A stretch of DNA of 64,000 bases from Candidatus Liberibacter solanacearum CLso-ZC1 (GTDB lineage Bacteria > Pseudomonadota > Alphaproteobacteria > Rhizobiales > Rhizobiaceae): assembly GCF_000183665.1 (NCBI RefSeq), contig NC_014774.1, positions 930,001 through 994,000 on the forward strand, in the 5' to 3' direction. Under the pieces are notes generated by a model, which made no database searches, was not told the DNA's origin, and saw only the letters and a list, made by a program, of their open reading frames with translations. How positions within the stretch are numbered: position 1 is the stretch's first letter; every line of letters begins with the position of its first letter. This document shows, one piece after another, positions 1 to 8,781 of this stretch. The position numbers and the translations under genes are program-made.

Positions 1-275
1 TTTCCTTCGAAAATCCAAGATGGTGGATGATCGATGATGCAAATACAATCATGAGGACTGATATACGTATGGTATCGATCTTCTACTAAAGGTTCATCAA
101 GTTCCTGGAGTAGCTTTCTCTTAATTGCAAAATGCCAACGGGCTTTCCGAAGCAAAGCGGGATAGACTCCACTGAATGCCTACTTAAACTCCTGGGCAGA
201 CGTGGACTTCCCTTCCAAATCCGTAATGGAGGGAAGCCCTAGTGTTTGCAGTGAACGATTACAAAGATACAACAT
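1..275 (-). pseudogene. Phage tail tubular protein A-like gene, interrupted by an in-frame TAG, runs off the left edge
   Basis: Reading the minus strand from an ATG at 275-273, one frame continues to the window edge and is broken only by a TAG at 182-180. The product before the stop begins MLYLCNRSLQTLGLPSITDL. After the stop it reads YPALLRKARWHFAIKRKLL and then a YHTYISPHDC segment. This is the layout of T7 gp11-like head-tail connector proteins: an N..L..LG...I.SL start, then a W.FA..R core, then Y..P.DC. It starts 17 bases after the capsid stop, in phage structural order. Amber readthrough is not supported, so I treat it as a nonsense-mutated relic. The family assignment is by motif pattern only. 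Confidence 0.55.
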
Positions 276-291
276 GCAAATCAACCAATCT

Positions 292-1302
292 TTAGCTGTC
301 CGATACAAGTATCTTCGCTACGTGGTTCTCATTGGTACGCGTTGCACCCATCTTCATAGAGTAGAAAAGTTGTAAGATGTTGTGCAAGTCTGTACGAACA
401 CTCACAATTTTTTTAATTTCTTTCCATATTCCTAGAGTTACTGCATCTTTGGAAAACACAGGTATCATGCGAGAGACACCCGCTCCCATCTTAGCTGCAG
501 TCCAATATGGTTTCCTATCCTTACGATCTTTTTTTAACTCTTTATCAGACTCATACTCTGCCATGAGACCACCTGGTATAGCTTCACTAACATAGATGTT
601 GATGTTGATTTTCGCTATGCGCGTGATATTCCCACGTTCTACACGACCCGACTTCATGTAATCCACAGTTTTTATACGAGGATCAAGCAAGAGATTCTCA
701 TAGTCCATATGAGAAATGATAGCGTTGATATTATCCGATCCTCCAGATTCTCCAATCAAAGTTTTAGCTCTAAGGAGCTTTTCCCATGTTAGCCCCTTTG
801 GATTAAATTTGTCCTGAAAAAGAACAGTCCCGCTATTAGCAGGTGCAGTTTCTACTCCATGGTTTAGAGCAACAACCATATTAGGATCGAACTCTTTTTC
901 TTTTCTCTCAGTGCCATCGTCTACGATGTTAGGATCGAAAATACCCTTGATGATCATATGATCTTGTGCCCGGTTCATTCCCTTGATAGCAGACCTGGCG
1001 TAACCCTCAAGAATGTTAACGGATATAGTTGTCTGATCATATGATTTGTCAACCAAAGATGAAGTGACTTTCGGAAAACCTTGAACATACCGACGAGTTT
1101 TTTTAGACGGATTGTGTTCTGTTGCTATGCCCTCTCTGGCTTCCATTTTCCCGCACCACTGTTTGACGCATACTACGCCATCCTCAACAAGCCCTTCTTT
1201 GATTTTAACAGCCTCTGAACACGTCGCTTTGTTGTACGGGGACAATGATTCAATTAAATTTGTCCATTGAGTTTGGTATAGGATTTCTAATTCATTTTTC
1301 AT
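292..1302 (-). CDS. Phage major capsid protein-like
   Basis: This is a 336-aa soluble protein with no signal peptide. It has the features of a phage capsid family found with T7-like or P22-like modules: an N-terminal half with a DQTTISVNILEGYARS-like segment, a central MGESGG-type loop (LIGESGGSDNINAIIS), and a C-terminal MKMGATRTNENHVAKIL strand resembling the usual closing GATR...V.I of such capsids. An AAGGA lies about 10 bases upstream of the ATG. It lies between a terminase/scaffold-like chimera upstream and a tail-tubular-like relic downstream, which is normal phage order. The reading frame looks intact although its neighbours are broken. Expression as a domesticated particle protein is possible but unsupported. 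The capsid call rests on context plus weak motifs. Confidence 0.6.
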   Translation of the reverse strand: MKNELEILYQTQWTNLIESLSPYNKATCSEAVKIKEGLVEDGVVCVKQWCGKMEAREGIATEHNPSKKTRRYVQGFPKVTSSLVDKSYDQTTISVNILEGYARSAIKGMNRAQDHMIIKGIFDPNIVDDGTERKEKEFDPNMVVALNHGVETAPANSGTVLFQDKFNPKGLTWEKLLRAKTLIGESGGSDNINAIISHMDYENLLLDPRIKTVDYMKSGRVERGNITRIAKININIYVSEAIPGGLMAEYESDKELKKDRKDRKPYWTAAKMGAGVSRMIPVFSKDAVTLGIWKEIKKIVSVRTDLHNILQLFYSMKMGATRTNENHVAKILVSDS

Positions 1303-1345
1303 TTTATTTTTTCCTTTTTGGTTTGGTTAAGAATGGATATTAATT

Positions 1346-2251
1346 TTAGTATTTGGCTATGAGTTGAGCTTCTTGCTCACACAAAGACTTGAATTCAGCT
1401 CTTGCTTTCTCATCCCCCTCTGCTAATTTCTTAGAAATTTTAGACATTCTGCTTCTAATCTTGCCCAGGCTTCCTACATCCTCTTTTTTACTGACAGCAA
1501 AAGATGCTCCTTCCATTAAAGCCGATGCCATATTGGCAACCTTTTTAACGGACTTAACGACATCATCGCCCGAATAAAGGAAGGCATGAAGCTGAGCATC
1601 ACCGAGATCAAAATGTTTTGCCAACGCCGCAATGTTCTGAAACGTAGGCTCAAGATTTCTGCCCAATTCAGCCCTTAATCTTGAAAAGTCTTTCTCAGAT
1701 TGGTTATTTTTGGCTTCTTCTGCTTTGGTGTTGATATCAACCAGAGTTTTAGCTACCGGTTCCGCTTGCCATGGAGAACATCCACCTGCTAGAAGTGCTT
1801 CTGCTATATTGGCTTCAAAGAAATGAGCATTCTTTGCTAAGGAGTGCCAACGGCGTATTTCAGCAAATGATGTTGTCTTACATTGATCATCGCTGTTTGC
1901 TGATATCACTACAGTACAGCCAATCCTTGTTGACAAAAACCAATACGTTATCCACGCTACCAGAGCTGTTTTTCCAATACCACGGGCAGAAGCAATCGCT
2001 AACTTGAAGACCTGTAAAGGTTTTCCAAGTCTTTTTGCTTCTTTGTTTTTCTCAATGAATTCGGCAAGTTCAAGAAATACTTCAGTCTGCCATGCACGAG
2101 GACCTTTGCAATTCGCAAGAGGTGTACCCTCTTCGCCCCAACGATACATGTATTTAGTAAATGCTAAAGGATTGCCTGCAATTGCAGGCGACAAAACGTT
2201 CTGCAAAAGGGCCGTATCATATTCAATATTTGGCTGAAACGTGGCATTCAA
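1346..2251 (-). pseudogene. Chimera of terminase large subunit N-terminus and scaffold-like C-terminus
   Basis: The 301-aa frame looks like two proteins joined. Residues 1 to about 145 are the start of a phage terminase large subunit: an R.WQ.E...L adenine-binding region, then a Walker A variant ASARGIGKT and a following SAN.D.Q strand. The downstream Walker B and the whole nuclease domain are missing. Residues from about 146 to 301 are charged and helical (KKVANMASALMEG, SRMSKISKKLAEGDEKAR), like the scaffold or head-assembly protein that normally precedes capsid. The capsid gene indeed starts 43 bases further on. The simplest reading is an in-frame deletion that removed the rest of terminase, the portal gene and the scaffold start. 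The ATPase part cannot package DNA without the nuclease. Confidence 0.6.
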
Positions 2252-2277
2252 AACAAAAAAAATCCTAATTCCCTAGA

Positions 2278-2327
2278 ATAGGAAGAGGATTGCCATACGT
2301 GGCTGTATAAGACAGTCCTCTTCCTAT
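2278..2327. repeat. Perfect 12-bp inverted repeat upstream of the terminase-like gene
   Basis: The arms ATAGGAAGAGGA (2278-2289) and TCCTCTTCCTAT (2316-2327) are perfectly complementary across a 26-base loop. It starts 27 bases upstream of the chimeric terminase start. There is no clear T-tract on either side, so it could be a phage regulatory site, an attachment-site remnant or a weak terminator. Function unknown. Confidence 0.5.
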
Positions 2328-2458
2328 CCTAAGATACGAAAAAGCTACTAACCAGCCACTTTTAGTACGATGTTAACTATAGAATATTTTATAAAAAAAA
2401 TCAATAAGTACTGTGTATGCAATAATATATTATGAATATTTCCCTTTTTGTGAAAAAA

Positions 2459-2503
2459 CCTACCAGCCTTTATAATATTTGGAACGGGATAAAAGCTGAT
2501 AGG
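2459..2503. repeat. Imperfect 15-bp inverted repeat
   Basis: The arm CCTACCAGCCTTTAT (2459-2473) matches the reverse complement of 2489-2503 at most positions, with a 15-base spacer. It lies just before the first recognisable integrase residues and may be a leftover phage control or terminator structure. Weakly supported. Confidence 0.3.
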
Positions 2504-2558
2504 TTCAGATGTTTATTTCTTATAACGGAAACATCGGCTGTTGCATAAAAATCTCGAC

Positions 2559-3286
2559 TTTGGTAAAACGAACTACCAATTGAGCCATTATTTGCTATCG
2601 TAATACTTTTCTTATTAAACAAATTCTTCGTTGATAAACCCGTTGTAGCTAATGCTTTTCTCAATACTATGGCGGTAGTGTTCAAATGGGCGGTGTCAAG
2701 AGGATTAGTAAAATCAAATCCTACTAGTGGAGTTTCCCGCCAACCGTGGAAAACAAAAGGGTTTCATACATGGACAATAGAACAGATTGAACAATTCAGG
2801 AAATATCATCCTATAGGAAAAAAAGCGAGCCTCGCTCTTGAAATGATGTTGTTTTTAGGATTGCGAAGATCCGATGTTATGAGAGTGGGTATCCAACATA
2901 TTAAAGACGAGGTTATGTCTATCGAAACTCAAAAGACTGGGGTATATGTCCATATCCCTATTGCCCCCCTGCTTTAAGAGAATGCATCAATGCTACACCC
3001 TGTTGTGGAGAAGTGTTTTTAACAACATCACACGGCACAGTTTTTTCTCACGCCCTTGCTTTCGGGCTTTGGTTTAAGACCCAATGCAAAAAAGCAGATT
3101 TGCCTAACCAGTGTACAAGCACACGGATTAAGAAAAGCAGGAGCGACGATACTAGCAAATTCTGGGGCTAGTTCGTACGAACTTATGGCTATGTATGGCT
3201 GGTCAAAATCAACTATGGCTGAAAAGATGCGGATAGGAAAAAACTAGCTTCCGCTACCGTTAATTTGCTTGCAAAAAACATCTAAA
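2559..3286 (+). pseudogene. Phage tyrosine integrase relic, several frameshifts, catalytic Tyr deleted
   Basis: Integrase features occur in order but in different frames. There is a core-binding end (ANAFLNTMAVVFKWAVSRGL then NPTSGV at about 2650-2730). The first catalytic region follows (ALEMMLFLGLRRSDVMRV, with the first Arg, near 2830-2890). After a frame change near a C run at about 2970 comes ECINATPCC...SHGTVFSH. After a second change near 3115 comes the box II segment AHGLRKAGATILANSGAS. The end should read AE.YT..ADRKKLA, but the sequence goes from GCTGAA to GATGCGGATAGG at 3218-3236, so the tyrosine nucleophile is missing. The frame after that (ADRKKLASATVNLLAKNI) ends at 3286. It cannot make a working recombinase. 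The 5' boundary is approximate. Confidence 0.75.
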
Positions 3287-4079
3287 AGGTGTGAAAGTGC
3301 ATAAAAAAAATCAGTAGAATCAATACCCTAGGGTTTGATCGGAATAATCTTAAGTAATTGATTTTACGGTACTATCTTCTTCTATTCTTAAATATTTTAT
3401 TCATCATATAACGAAGCCTTAAGCTTAAGCCCATAGAAAAAAGTAACAAACTCCCTATTTGATTCCAAAAAAAGAGAATGATTCGAAACATCAAACCCCA
3501 AATACACATTGCTCTATCTCCTTACTCAACAAAGAAAACAATATATTATTTTTTTAAATATATGATTACCTATCTTTTCTCAGGCGAGCTTTATTGCACA
3601 AACAATCCTATGTATTGCTTTTCTTTTAAAAAAAGTAATGACAAATCTCTCCTTATACACATGCCCGTTGATATAATCACAATACTTTTATAGATTTTGA
3701 TTGTAAAAACCTTCTTATTGATCGTTTGTATCCCTAAACGAACGATATCTATTCTCATTATTTTCATCTCGTTTTATATAGAACAGTATGCAGATCTGAT
3801 GCTACTATATCTTGCAAATTTTGTTTAAAAACGCTCCACGATCTATCAATTTATCAAAATCACTATAAAAAAAGTCCAATACTTGTTTTAGTTGTATGAA
3901 TGAGTTAAAAAGATCTGCTAGCATTGAGCATTAATCTTTTATAGTCGCAGAATACACTGCGTATTAATCGAAAAAAACATATCAAAATCAAAAAATATAT
4001 GAAAAATAAAATGTACATTTTCACTATGCAAAAACACTATTTATAATCTGTATACACATAATATGAAGGAATGAAATTA
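3287..4079. other. Long AT-rich spacer without a supported gene
   Basis: About 790 bases between the integrase relic and bcp. A 71-codon open frame at 3478-3693 has no ribosome-binding site, no recognisable domain and an AT-driven composition, so I do not call it. No tRNA or convincing att core was seen. The bcp promoter must lie near its right end. Confidence 0.45.
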
Positions 4080-4556
4080 ATGACATCTATACTTTTATCT
4101 TCGGGAGACAAAGCTCCTGATTTCATACTTCCTAGCACTGCTGAAAAAGAAATAAGCTTATCCGCACTCAAAGGATCAAAATTAGTTATTTATTTTTATC
4201 CCAAAGACGATACCACTGGATGTACTGCCGAAGCTATAGATTTTAGTAATTTAAAATCTGATTTTGAAAAGGAATCTACCGTTGTTATAGGCATATCACC
4301 CGATTCTATCGTTAGTCATACAAAATTTCTTCAAAAATATAATCTCTCTATTACTCTTCTTTCTGATGAATCTAAAAAAATTTTGCAGGCCTATGATGTT
4401 TGGAAAGAAAAAAATATGTTTGGAAAAAAATATATGGGAGTAGTAAGAACAACCTTTCTCATTGACGAACAAGGAATAATTTCCAAAATATGGAGGCCTG
4501 TAAAGCTTAAAAATCATGCAAAAAGTGTTTTGAATGCTGTAAAGTCTTTAAAATAA
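4080..4556 (+). CDS. bcp: Peroxiredoxin, Bcp/PrxQ type, one-cysteine variant
   Basis: Thioredoxin-fold peroxidase that reduces hydrogen peroxide and organic hydroperoxides. From the ATG at 4080 it is 158 aa. The fold is covered throughout: GDKAPDF at the start, YFYPKDDTTGCTAEAIDF with the peroxidatic Cys near residue 48, GISPDS, and a GVVRTTFLID strand. In most PrxQ proteins a resolving Cys lies five residues after the peroxidatic one (CTKEAC); here that position is Ile, so this is a one-Cys form. A published secreted one-Cys BCP in Ca. L. asiaticus fits. The ATG at 4071 is only two bases from the AAGGA, whereas 4080 has normal spacing, so I start at 4080. It stands alone after the prophage relic. 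Confidence 0.92.
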   Translation: MTSILLSSGDKAPDFILPSTAEKEISLSALKGSKLVIYFYPKDDTTGCTAEAIDFSNLKSDFEKESTVVIGISPDSIVSHTKFLQKYNLSITLLSDESKKILQAYDVWKEKNMFGKKYMGVVRTTFLIDEQGIISKIWRPVKLKNHAKSVLNAVKSLK

Positions 4557-5199
4557 AAGTAAAAAAATAATGAGCATTTCCATAGTTTACAATGAAAGCA
4601 TCTCTTCCGTAAAACTATCATAATAAATCAAAATGAGAGAACTCTCTCCCTTATCTTTAGATAGAACTACAACTCATGCGTTCATGGCGGGATACGGGTG
4701 GAAGACTGTATCTCAAACAGAGATATATACATGCGACTGGGTATTAAATCTTCTAGACTGTTGCATCCTCTTTTAGCGTGCAAGGGATCTCTCCTGACCA
4801 CTACAAAAAAGTGAGGAGGAAAGTGAAAAAATAACAGTATTATCATATAATTATCATATAATTATCACATAATAACAATGATTTTAAAATTATCAAAAAT
4901 TCGTCGTAAAACTCCGTCTTGCAGAACAGGAATACAAGAGCTAGCAAGAAATATTTTAGAGGTTATAATTCTCCAATAAATGAGATAAAAGACTATTGAG
5001 ATTTATTAAAAATAAGATTCTTATCGGTTATAAGCACTCAAAAATATTGTCAATATTTGCTCATCATCTCCTTTAATCCAGCTTAATTCAACAGAAAAAA
5101 TGGTGATGAATGAAACTCTCTTCCTTCCCCTATTCAAATGAATAGAAACTTCAATCCTTGGTTTTTTAGATTAATTATTATATAATTACGCAAAAAGTA
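4557..5199. other. Spacer with a short AT repeat and a possible gene relic
   Basis: No intact gene. Bases about 4660-4815 are less AT-rich than the flanks, and one frame reads through HGGIRVEDCISNRDIYMRLG and SSRLLHPLLACKGSLL. That looks like former coding sequence I cannot name. An 11-bp tandem repeat is at 4839-4871. Confidence 0.35.
4839..4871. repeat. Three tandem copies of an 11-bp AT repeat
   Basis: The unit ATTATCATATA occurs at 4839-4849 and 4850-4860, and a third copy with one change at 4861-4871. It could vary in copy number between strains. No function is suggested by position. Confidence 0.6.
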
Positions 5200-5688
5200 A
5201 TGATTGGGAAAAAGAATCATATGAAAAACAATAATTTTATTACTATCATACTCTGCTCTATTATTAGTTGTGTAATGTGGATAATGCCATTAATGGGGAG
5301 TCAAAAATTAATGGAATATGCTAATCCGTATATGCTGATCTCTAGTGGTTTCACTATAATTCTCCCTGTAGCTATTCTAAGCTATTATTGTGCGTGCATC
5401 ATTCTTACGAAATGCAAAATCATAAAAGCCACTGAAAACTATGATATGACAGTAAAAGAATCATTAAATATAATTTCTTTATTACTATCGATATATTTCA
5501 TTCCTATCGTAGTAGAATCATTATATACATCAAGTTATATGATTGTTTATACCGATAAATATGAGTCAATTGAAGACGTTTCTATATGGTTTTATCATAT
5601 ATGCAAATCTATTATAGGTACCACATTAGTATTTACCCTAACCATACAATTATACATTTTTTTTCAAGAAAGAAAAAAAAGCCTATAA
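5200..5688 (+). CDS. Multi-pass membrane protein of unknown function
   Basis: A 162-aa protein that I do not recognise. It has about four hydrophobic segments: roughly residues 13-31 (ITIILCSIISCVMWIMPL), 44-68 (YMLISSGFTIILPVAILSYYCACII), 89-110, and 135-155 just before a lysine-rich tail (QERKKSL). The short N-terminus and basic C-terminal tail suggest an inner-membrane protein. The start could be 5200 or the second ATG at 5221, which has a GGGAAA about 11 bases upstream. It lies between bcp (same strand, 640 bases away) and valS (convergent), so it is probably a single-gene unit. No conserved motif points to transport or enzymatic activity. Confidence 0.55.
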   Translation: MIGKKNHMKNNNFITIILCSIISCVMWIMPLMGSQKLMEYANPYMLISSGFTIILPVAILSYYCACIILTKCKIIKATENYDMTVKESLNIISLLLSIYFIPIVVESLYTSSYMIVYTDKYESIEDVSIWFYHICKSIIGTTLVFTLTIQLYIFFQERKKSL

Positions 5689-5768
5689 AAACATTATTAG
5701 GATAATAACCAGTATTCGCGATAAAACTCCCAATGTGAAAATATTAATAGAGAACATATCATCTGTAC

Positions 5769-5782
5769 AACTTATATAAGTT
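5769..5782. repeat. 14-bp perfect palindrome between convergent genes
   Basis: AACTTATATAAGTT lies between the membrane protein and the 3' end of valS. It may be part of a shared transcription end or chance in AT-rich DNA. Confidence 0.25.
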
Positions 5783-5853
5783 AATATTCTCTATAGCCCT
5801 ACCCTACGAATATTTTATAGTAAGAACACGTTCTGCTATCATAGACATGATAT

Positions 5854-8691
5854 CTAAAACGTTTTTATACGTGCGAGAGAAATATCCAAAGATTGTTTTT
5901 TCTTTTCAATCTTAGAAAGTTTTTCTTTTTCCAACTGCAAAATATCAGGATGAGCTTTTTCTATAAAATTAGAATGAGCCAATCTCTTTTTGACAATAGA
6001 TAATTCATCTAGAACTTTTGTGAGAGATTTTTCAAGTCGAGATTTTTCCTTAGAAAAATCAACGAAATCACCAATTTTCAAAAAGAATATCATCCCATCA
6101 AGAACAATTTGAATTGAACGCTCTGGAGATGAATCCGAAAAAACAATGTTTCCCGAAGACAAGCGATTAATAATATATTGATGAGATATCAATCGTTCTC
6201 GCATAGATAAATCTACATTTACAAAAACTAATGGTACCACTGCCTTTAAGGGGACATTCATTTCTATACGTACAGAACGTATTTCAGAAATCAAACGAAT
6301 AATCCAATCAACCTCTTCCACAGCAGAAGATTCCTCAAAAACAAGTGAAGGCCACTGTGCATGACATAAAAATTCTTTTTTATCTATACCATCGGGAGAG
6401 ATATAAGCATAAAGCTCTTCTGTCACAAAAGGTATAATAGGATGCAATAACTTGCAAACATTATACAATACATACGAAAAACAGGATAAAGTTTCCGAAA
6501 TCAAATCACTATCGTCTTGATTAAGAATTGATTTAATGAATTCTACGTACCAATCACATAATTCATGCCACACAAAACGATACAAAATAGCAGAAATATC
6601 ATTAAAACGATGATTTTCTATTCCTGTCGTTACCTCATTAATAACGGTAGAAAGGCGCACAACGATCCATTTGTTAATAACACACTTTACATTTTGTGGA
6701 ACAAAAGAAACACTATGTTTAGCATTTTTAATCTCTGCAAAGCGCACTGCATTCCAAAATTTGGTTATAAAGTTGCGATAACCAACCACACGTGCCAAAT
6801 CTAACTTAATATCACGTCCTTGCACCGCCATGATAGAAAAATAAAACCGTAAAGCATCTGCACCATATTGATTTATTAAATCAATCGGGTCTACAACATT
6901 GCCTTTAGATTTAGACATTTTTTGTCCGTATTTATCTCTAACCAACGCGTGCATATAAACGATCCGAAAAGGCTCAATGCCTTTATTTTCAGAATCCTTC
7001 ATAAAATGCAGGCCCATCATCATCATTCGTGCAATCCAGAAAAACAAAATATCAAACCCAGTAACCACAACATTCGTAGGATAATAAGTTTTTAATTCAA
7101 TAGTTTTTTCTGGCCATCCAAGCGATGCAAATGGCCAAAGGGCAGAAGAAAACCAAGTGTCTAGGACATCTTCATCACGCTTCAAAAGATCAGCTATATT
7201 CCCTTCTTTAATCATCTTTTGAACAATGAGAGTCATATCATTATTTTGCGAAAGATAATAATCAATAGCAGAATTTAAAGCAGCGCTTTCAGTGTGTTCA
7301 ACAAACAATTTTCCTTCAGGTCCATACCAAACAGGAATTTGATGTCCCCACCAAATCTGTCGAGAAATACACCAAGGTTGAATATTTTCTAACCATTCAT
7401 AATAACTTTTATCCCAAGATTGCGGAACAAATGATGTAAGAGAATTTTTTACTGAACGAATAGCAGGCTTTGCTAAAACCGCAGCATTAAGATACCACTG
7501 TTCTGTTATACGAGGCTCAATAGTAATACCACTACGTTCACAACAGGGTACCACATGCTTATAAGGTGTTATTTTATCAAGAAGACCTGTTTGTTCTAAC
7601 AATGCAACTATTTTTGAACGAGCCGTAAGACAATCTAAACCTTCAAATTCACTAAAAATATTTTTTGTTTCGTCGGAAATAACAAGATCTTTTAAAAAAA
7701 ATTCATTTTCTAAAAGACAAAGCTTTGCTTGAGAAGTTAAAATATTAATAAAACCTAATCCATAACGCTTTGCGATTTCAAAATCATTAAAATCATGTGC
7801 AGGAGTAACCTTTACAGCCCCAGCTCCAAAATTAGGATTAGGATAAGAATCAAAAATAATAGGGATACGACGACCTACTATAGGTAACGCAGTATATTTC
7901 CCAACAATCTCTTTGTAACGACAATCTTCTGGATGAACAACGATCGCAACATCTCCAAATATTGTTTCTGGACGAGTCGTAGCGACAACAATATAATCAC
8001 GAACTTCCCACTCTACTGGCTTTGCATCATCGTCAAATTCAATCGGATGACGGTAAGAAATACCGTCCATTAATGGATAACGTATATACCACAGACTACC
8101 ATCAACTTCATTCTGGACAACCTCAAGATCAGAAACAGAAGTTCCAAGATATGGATCCCAATTACTAATCCTCTTATCTTTGTATATTAGTCCTTCTTTA
8201 TAAAGACTGACAAAAGCCTCAATAACTGACTTAGACATTCCCTGATCCATCGTGAATCTTTCACGAGACCAATCACACGATGCACCTATTTTTTTTAACT
8301 GGCTGAGAATAGAACTCCCTGATTTTTTTTTCCAATCCCAAACTTTTTCAATAAAAGCTTTACGCCCAATATCCTTTCGCGTGAGAGAAGATTCGGCAGA
8401 TAGCTGACGCTCAACCATTATCTGCGTAGCAATACCAGCATGATCCATTCCTGGTTGCCAAAGGACATTCTTTCCTCTCATACGCTCAAAACGAATCATG
8501 ATATCTTGTATAACGCTATTAAAAGCATGCCCCATATGTAATGAACCCGTTACATTAGGCGGAGGCATAACAATACAAAATGATTCTGAATCTGATTTCG
8601 CATTGGCGCCCATACGGAATGCATCAATGGAATCCCACTTTTCCGCACTTTTTTGTTCTACAGAAGCGAAATTATACGTTTTATCAATCAT
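5854..8691 (-). CDS. valS: Valyl-tRNA synthetase
   Basis: Class I synthetase that charges tRNA-Val in the cytosol. The 945-aa length is normal. It shows the HIGH box as HMGH (residues about 52-55, after MPPPNVTGSL), the tRNA-editing domain in the first half (ATTRPETIFGDVA), the KMSKS box at about 591-595 followed by KGNVVDP, an anticodon-binding domain, and a C-terminal lysine/leucine coiled coil of about 65 residues ending LARIKTF. That tail is typical of ValRS and separates it from LeuRS and IleRS. The ATG at 8691 is 90 bases after the popZ-like gene in the same direction, the order known from Rhizobiales, so the two are probably co-transcribed. Confidence 0.97.
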   Translation of the reverse strand: MIDKTYNFASVEQKSAEKWDSIDAFRMGANAKSDSESFCIVMPPPNVTGSLHMGHAFNSVIQDIMIRFERMRGKNVLWQPGMDHAGIATQIMVERQLSAESSLTRKDIGRKAFIEKVWDWKKKSGSSILSQLKKIGASCDWSRERFTMDQGMSKSVIEAFVSLYKEGLIYKDKRISNWDPYLGTSVSDLEVVQNEVDGSLWYIRYPLMDGISYRHPIEFDDDAKPVEWEVRDYIVVATTRPETIFGDVAIVVHPEDCRYKEIVGKYTALPIVGRRIPIIFDSYPNPNFGAGAVKVTPAHDFNDFEIAKRYGLGFINILTSQAKLCLLENEFFLKDLVISDETKNIFSEFEGLDCLTARSKIVALLEQTGLLDKITPYKHVVPCCERSGITIEPRITEQWYLNAAVLAKPAIRSVKNSLTSFVPQSWDKSYYEWLENIQPWCISRQIWWGHQIPVWYGPEGKLFVEHTESAALNSAIDYYLSQNNDMTLIVQKMIKEGNIADLLKRDEDVLDTWFSSALWPFASLGWPEKTIELKTYYPTNVVVTGFDILFFWIARMMMMGLHFMKDSENKGIEPFRIVYMHALVRDKYGQKMSKSKGNVVDPIDLINQYGADALRFYFSIMAVQGRDIKLDLARVVGYRNFITKFWNAVRFAEIKNAKHSVSFVPQNVKCVINKWIVVRLSTVINEVTTGIENHRFNDISAILYRFVWHELCDWYVEFIKSILNQDDSDLISETLSCFSYVLYNVCKLLHPIIPFVTEELYAYISPDGIDKKEFLCHAQWPSLVFEESSAVEEVDWIIRLISEIRSVRIEMNVPLKAVVPLVFVNVDLSMRERLISHQYIINRLSSGNIVFSDSSPERSIQIVLDGMIFFLKIGDFVDFSKEKSRLEKSLTKVLDELSIVKKRLAHSNFIEKAHPDILQLEKEKLSKIEKKKQSLDISLARIKTF

Positions 8692-8781
8692 CTACTAAAG
8701 CCGACCAAAGAAAAGAATTCCCTCACTATTTTTCTAAACAGAGAACATGATACATATAAAAATTTAAAAACCAAAAATAGA

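Larger units (their letters stand above)
2252..2558. other. Intergenic region between the phage packaging genes and the integrase relic
   Basis: No gene is seen. The stretch separates a minus-strand phage block from a plus-strand integrase relic and carries two inverted repeats (2278-2327 and 2459-2503), described separately. The rest is A/T-rich with no recognisable RNA gene. Confidence 0.5.

Noticed and set aside
2470..2685. 71-codon minus-strand frame overlapping the integrase relic
   Set aside because: It is antisense to integrase core-binding sequence and lacks a domain.
3478..3693. 71-codon open frame between the integrase relic and bcp
   Set aside because: No ribosome-binding site, no domain, AT-driven composition rich in Ile, Lys, Tyr and Phe; likely chance.
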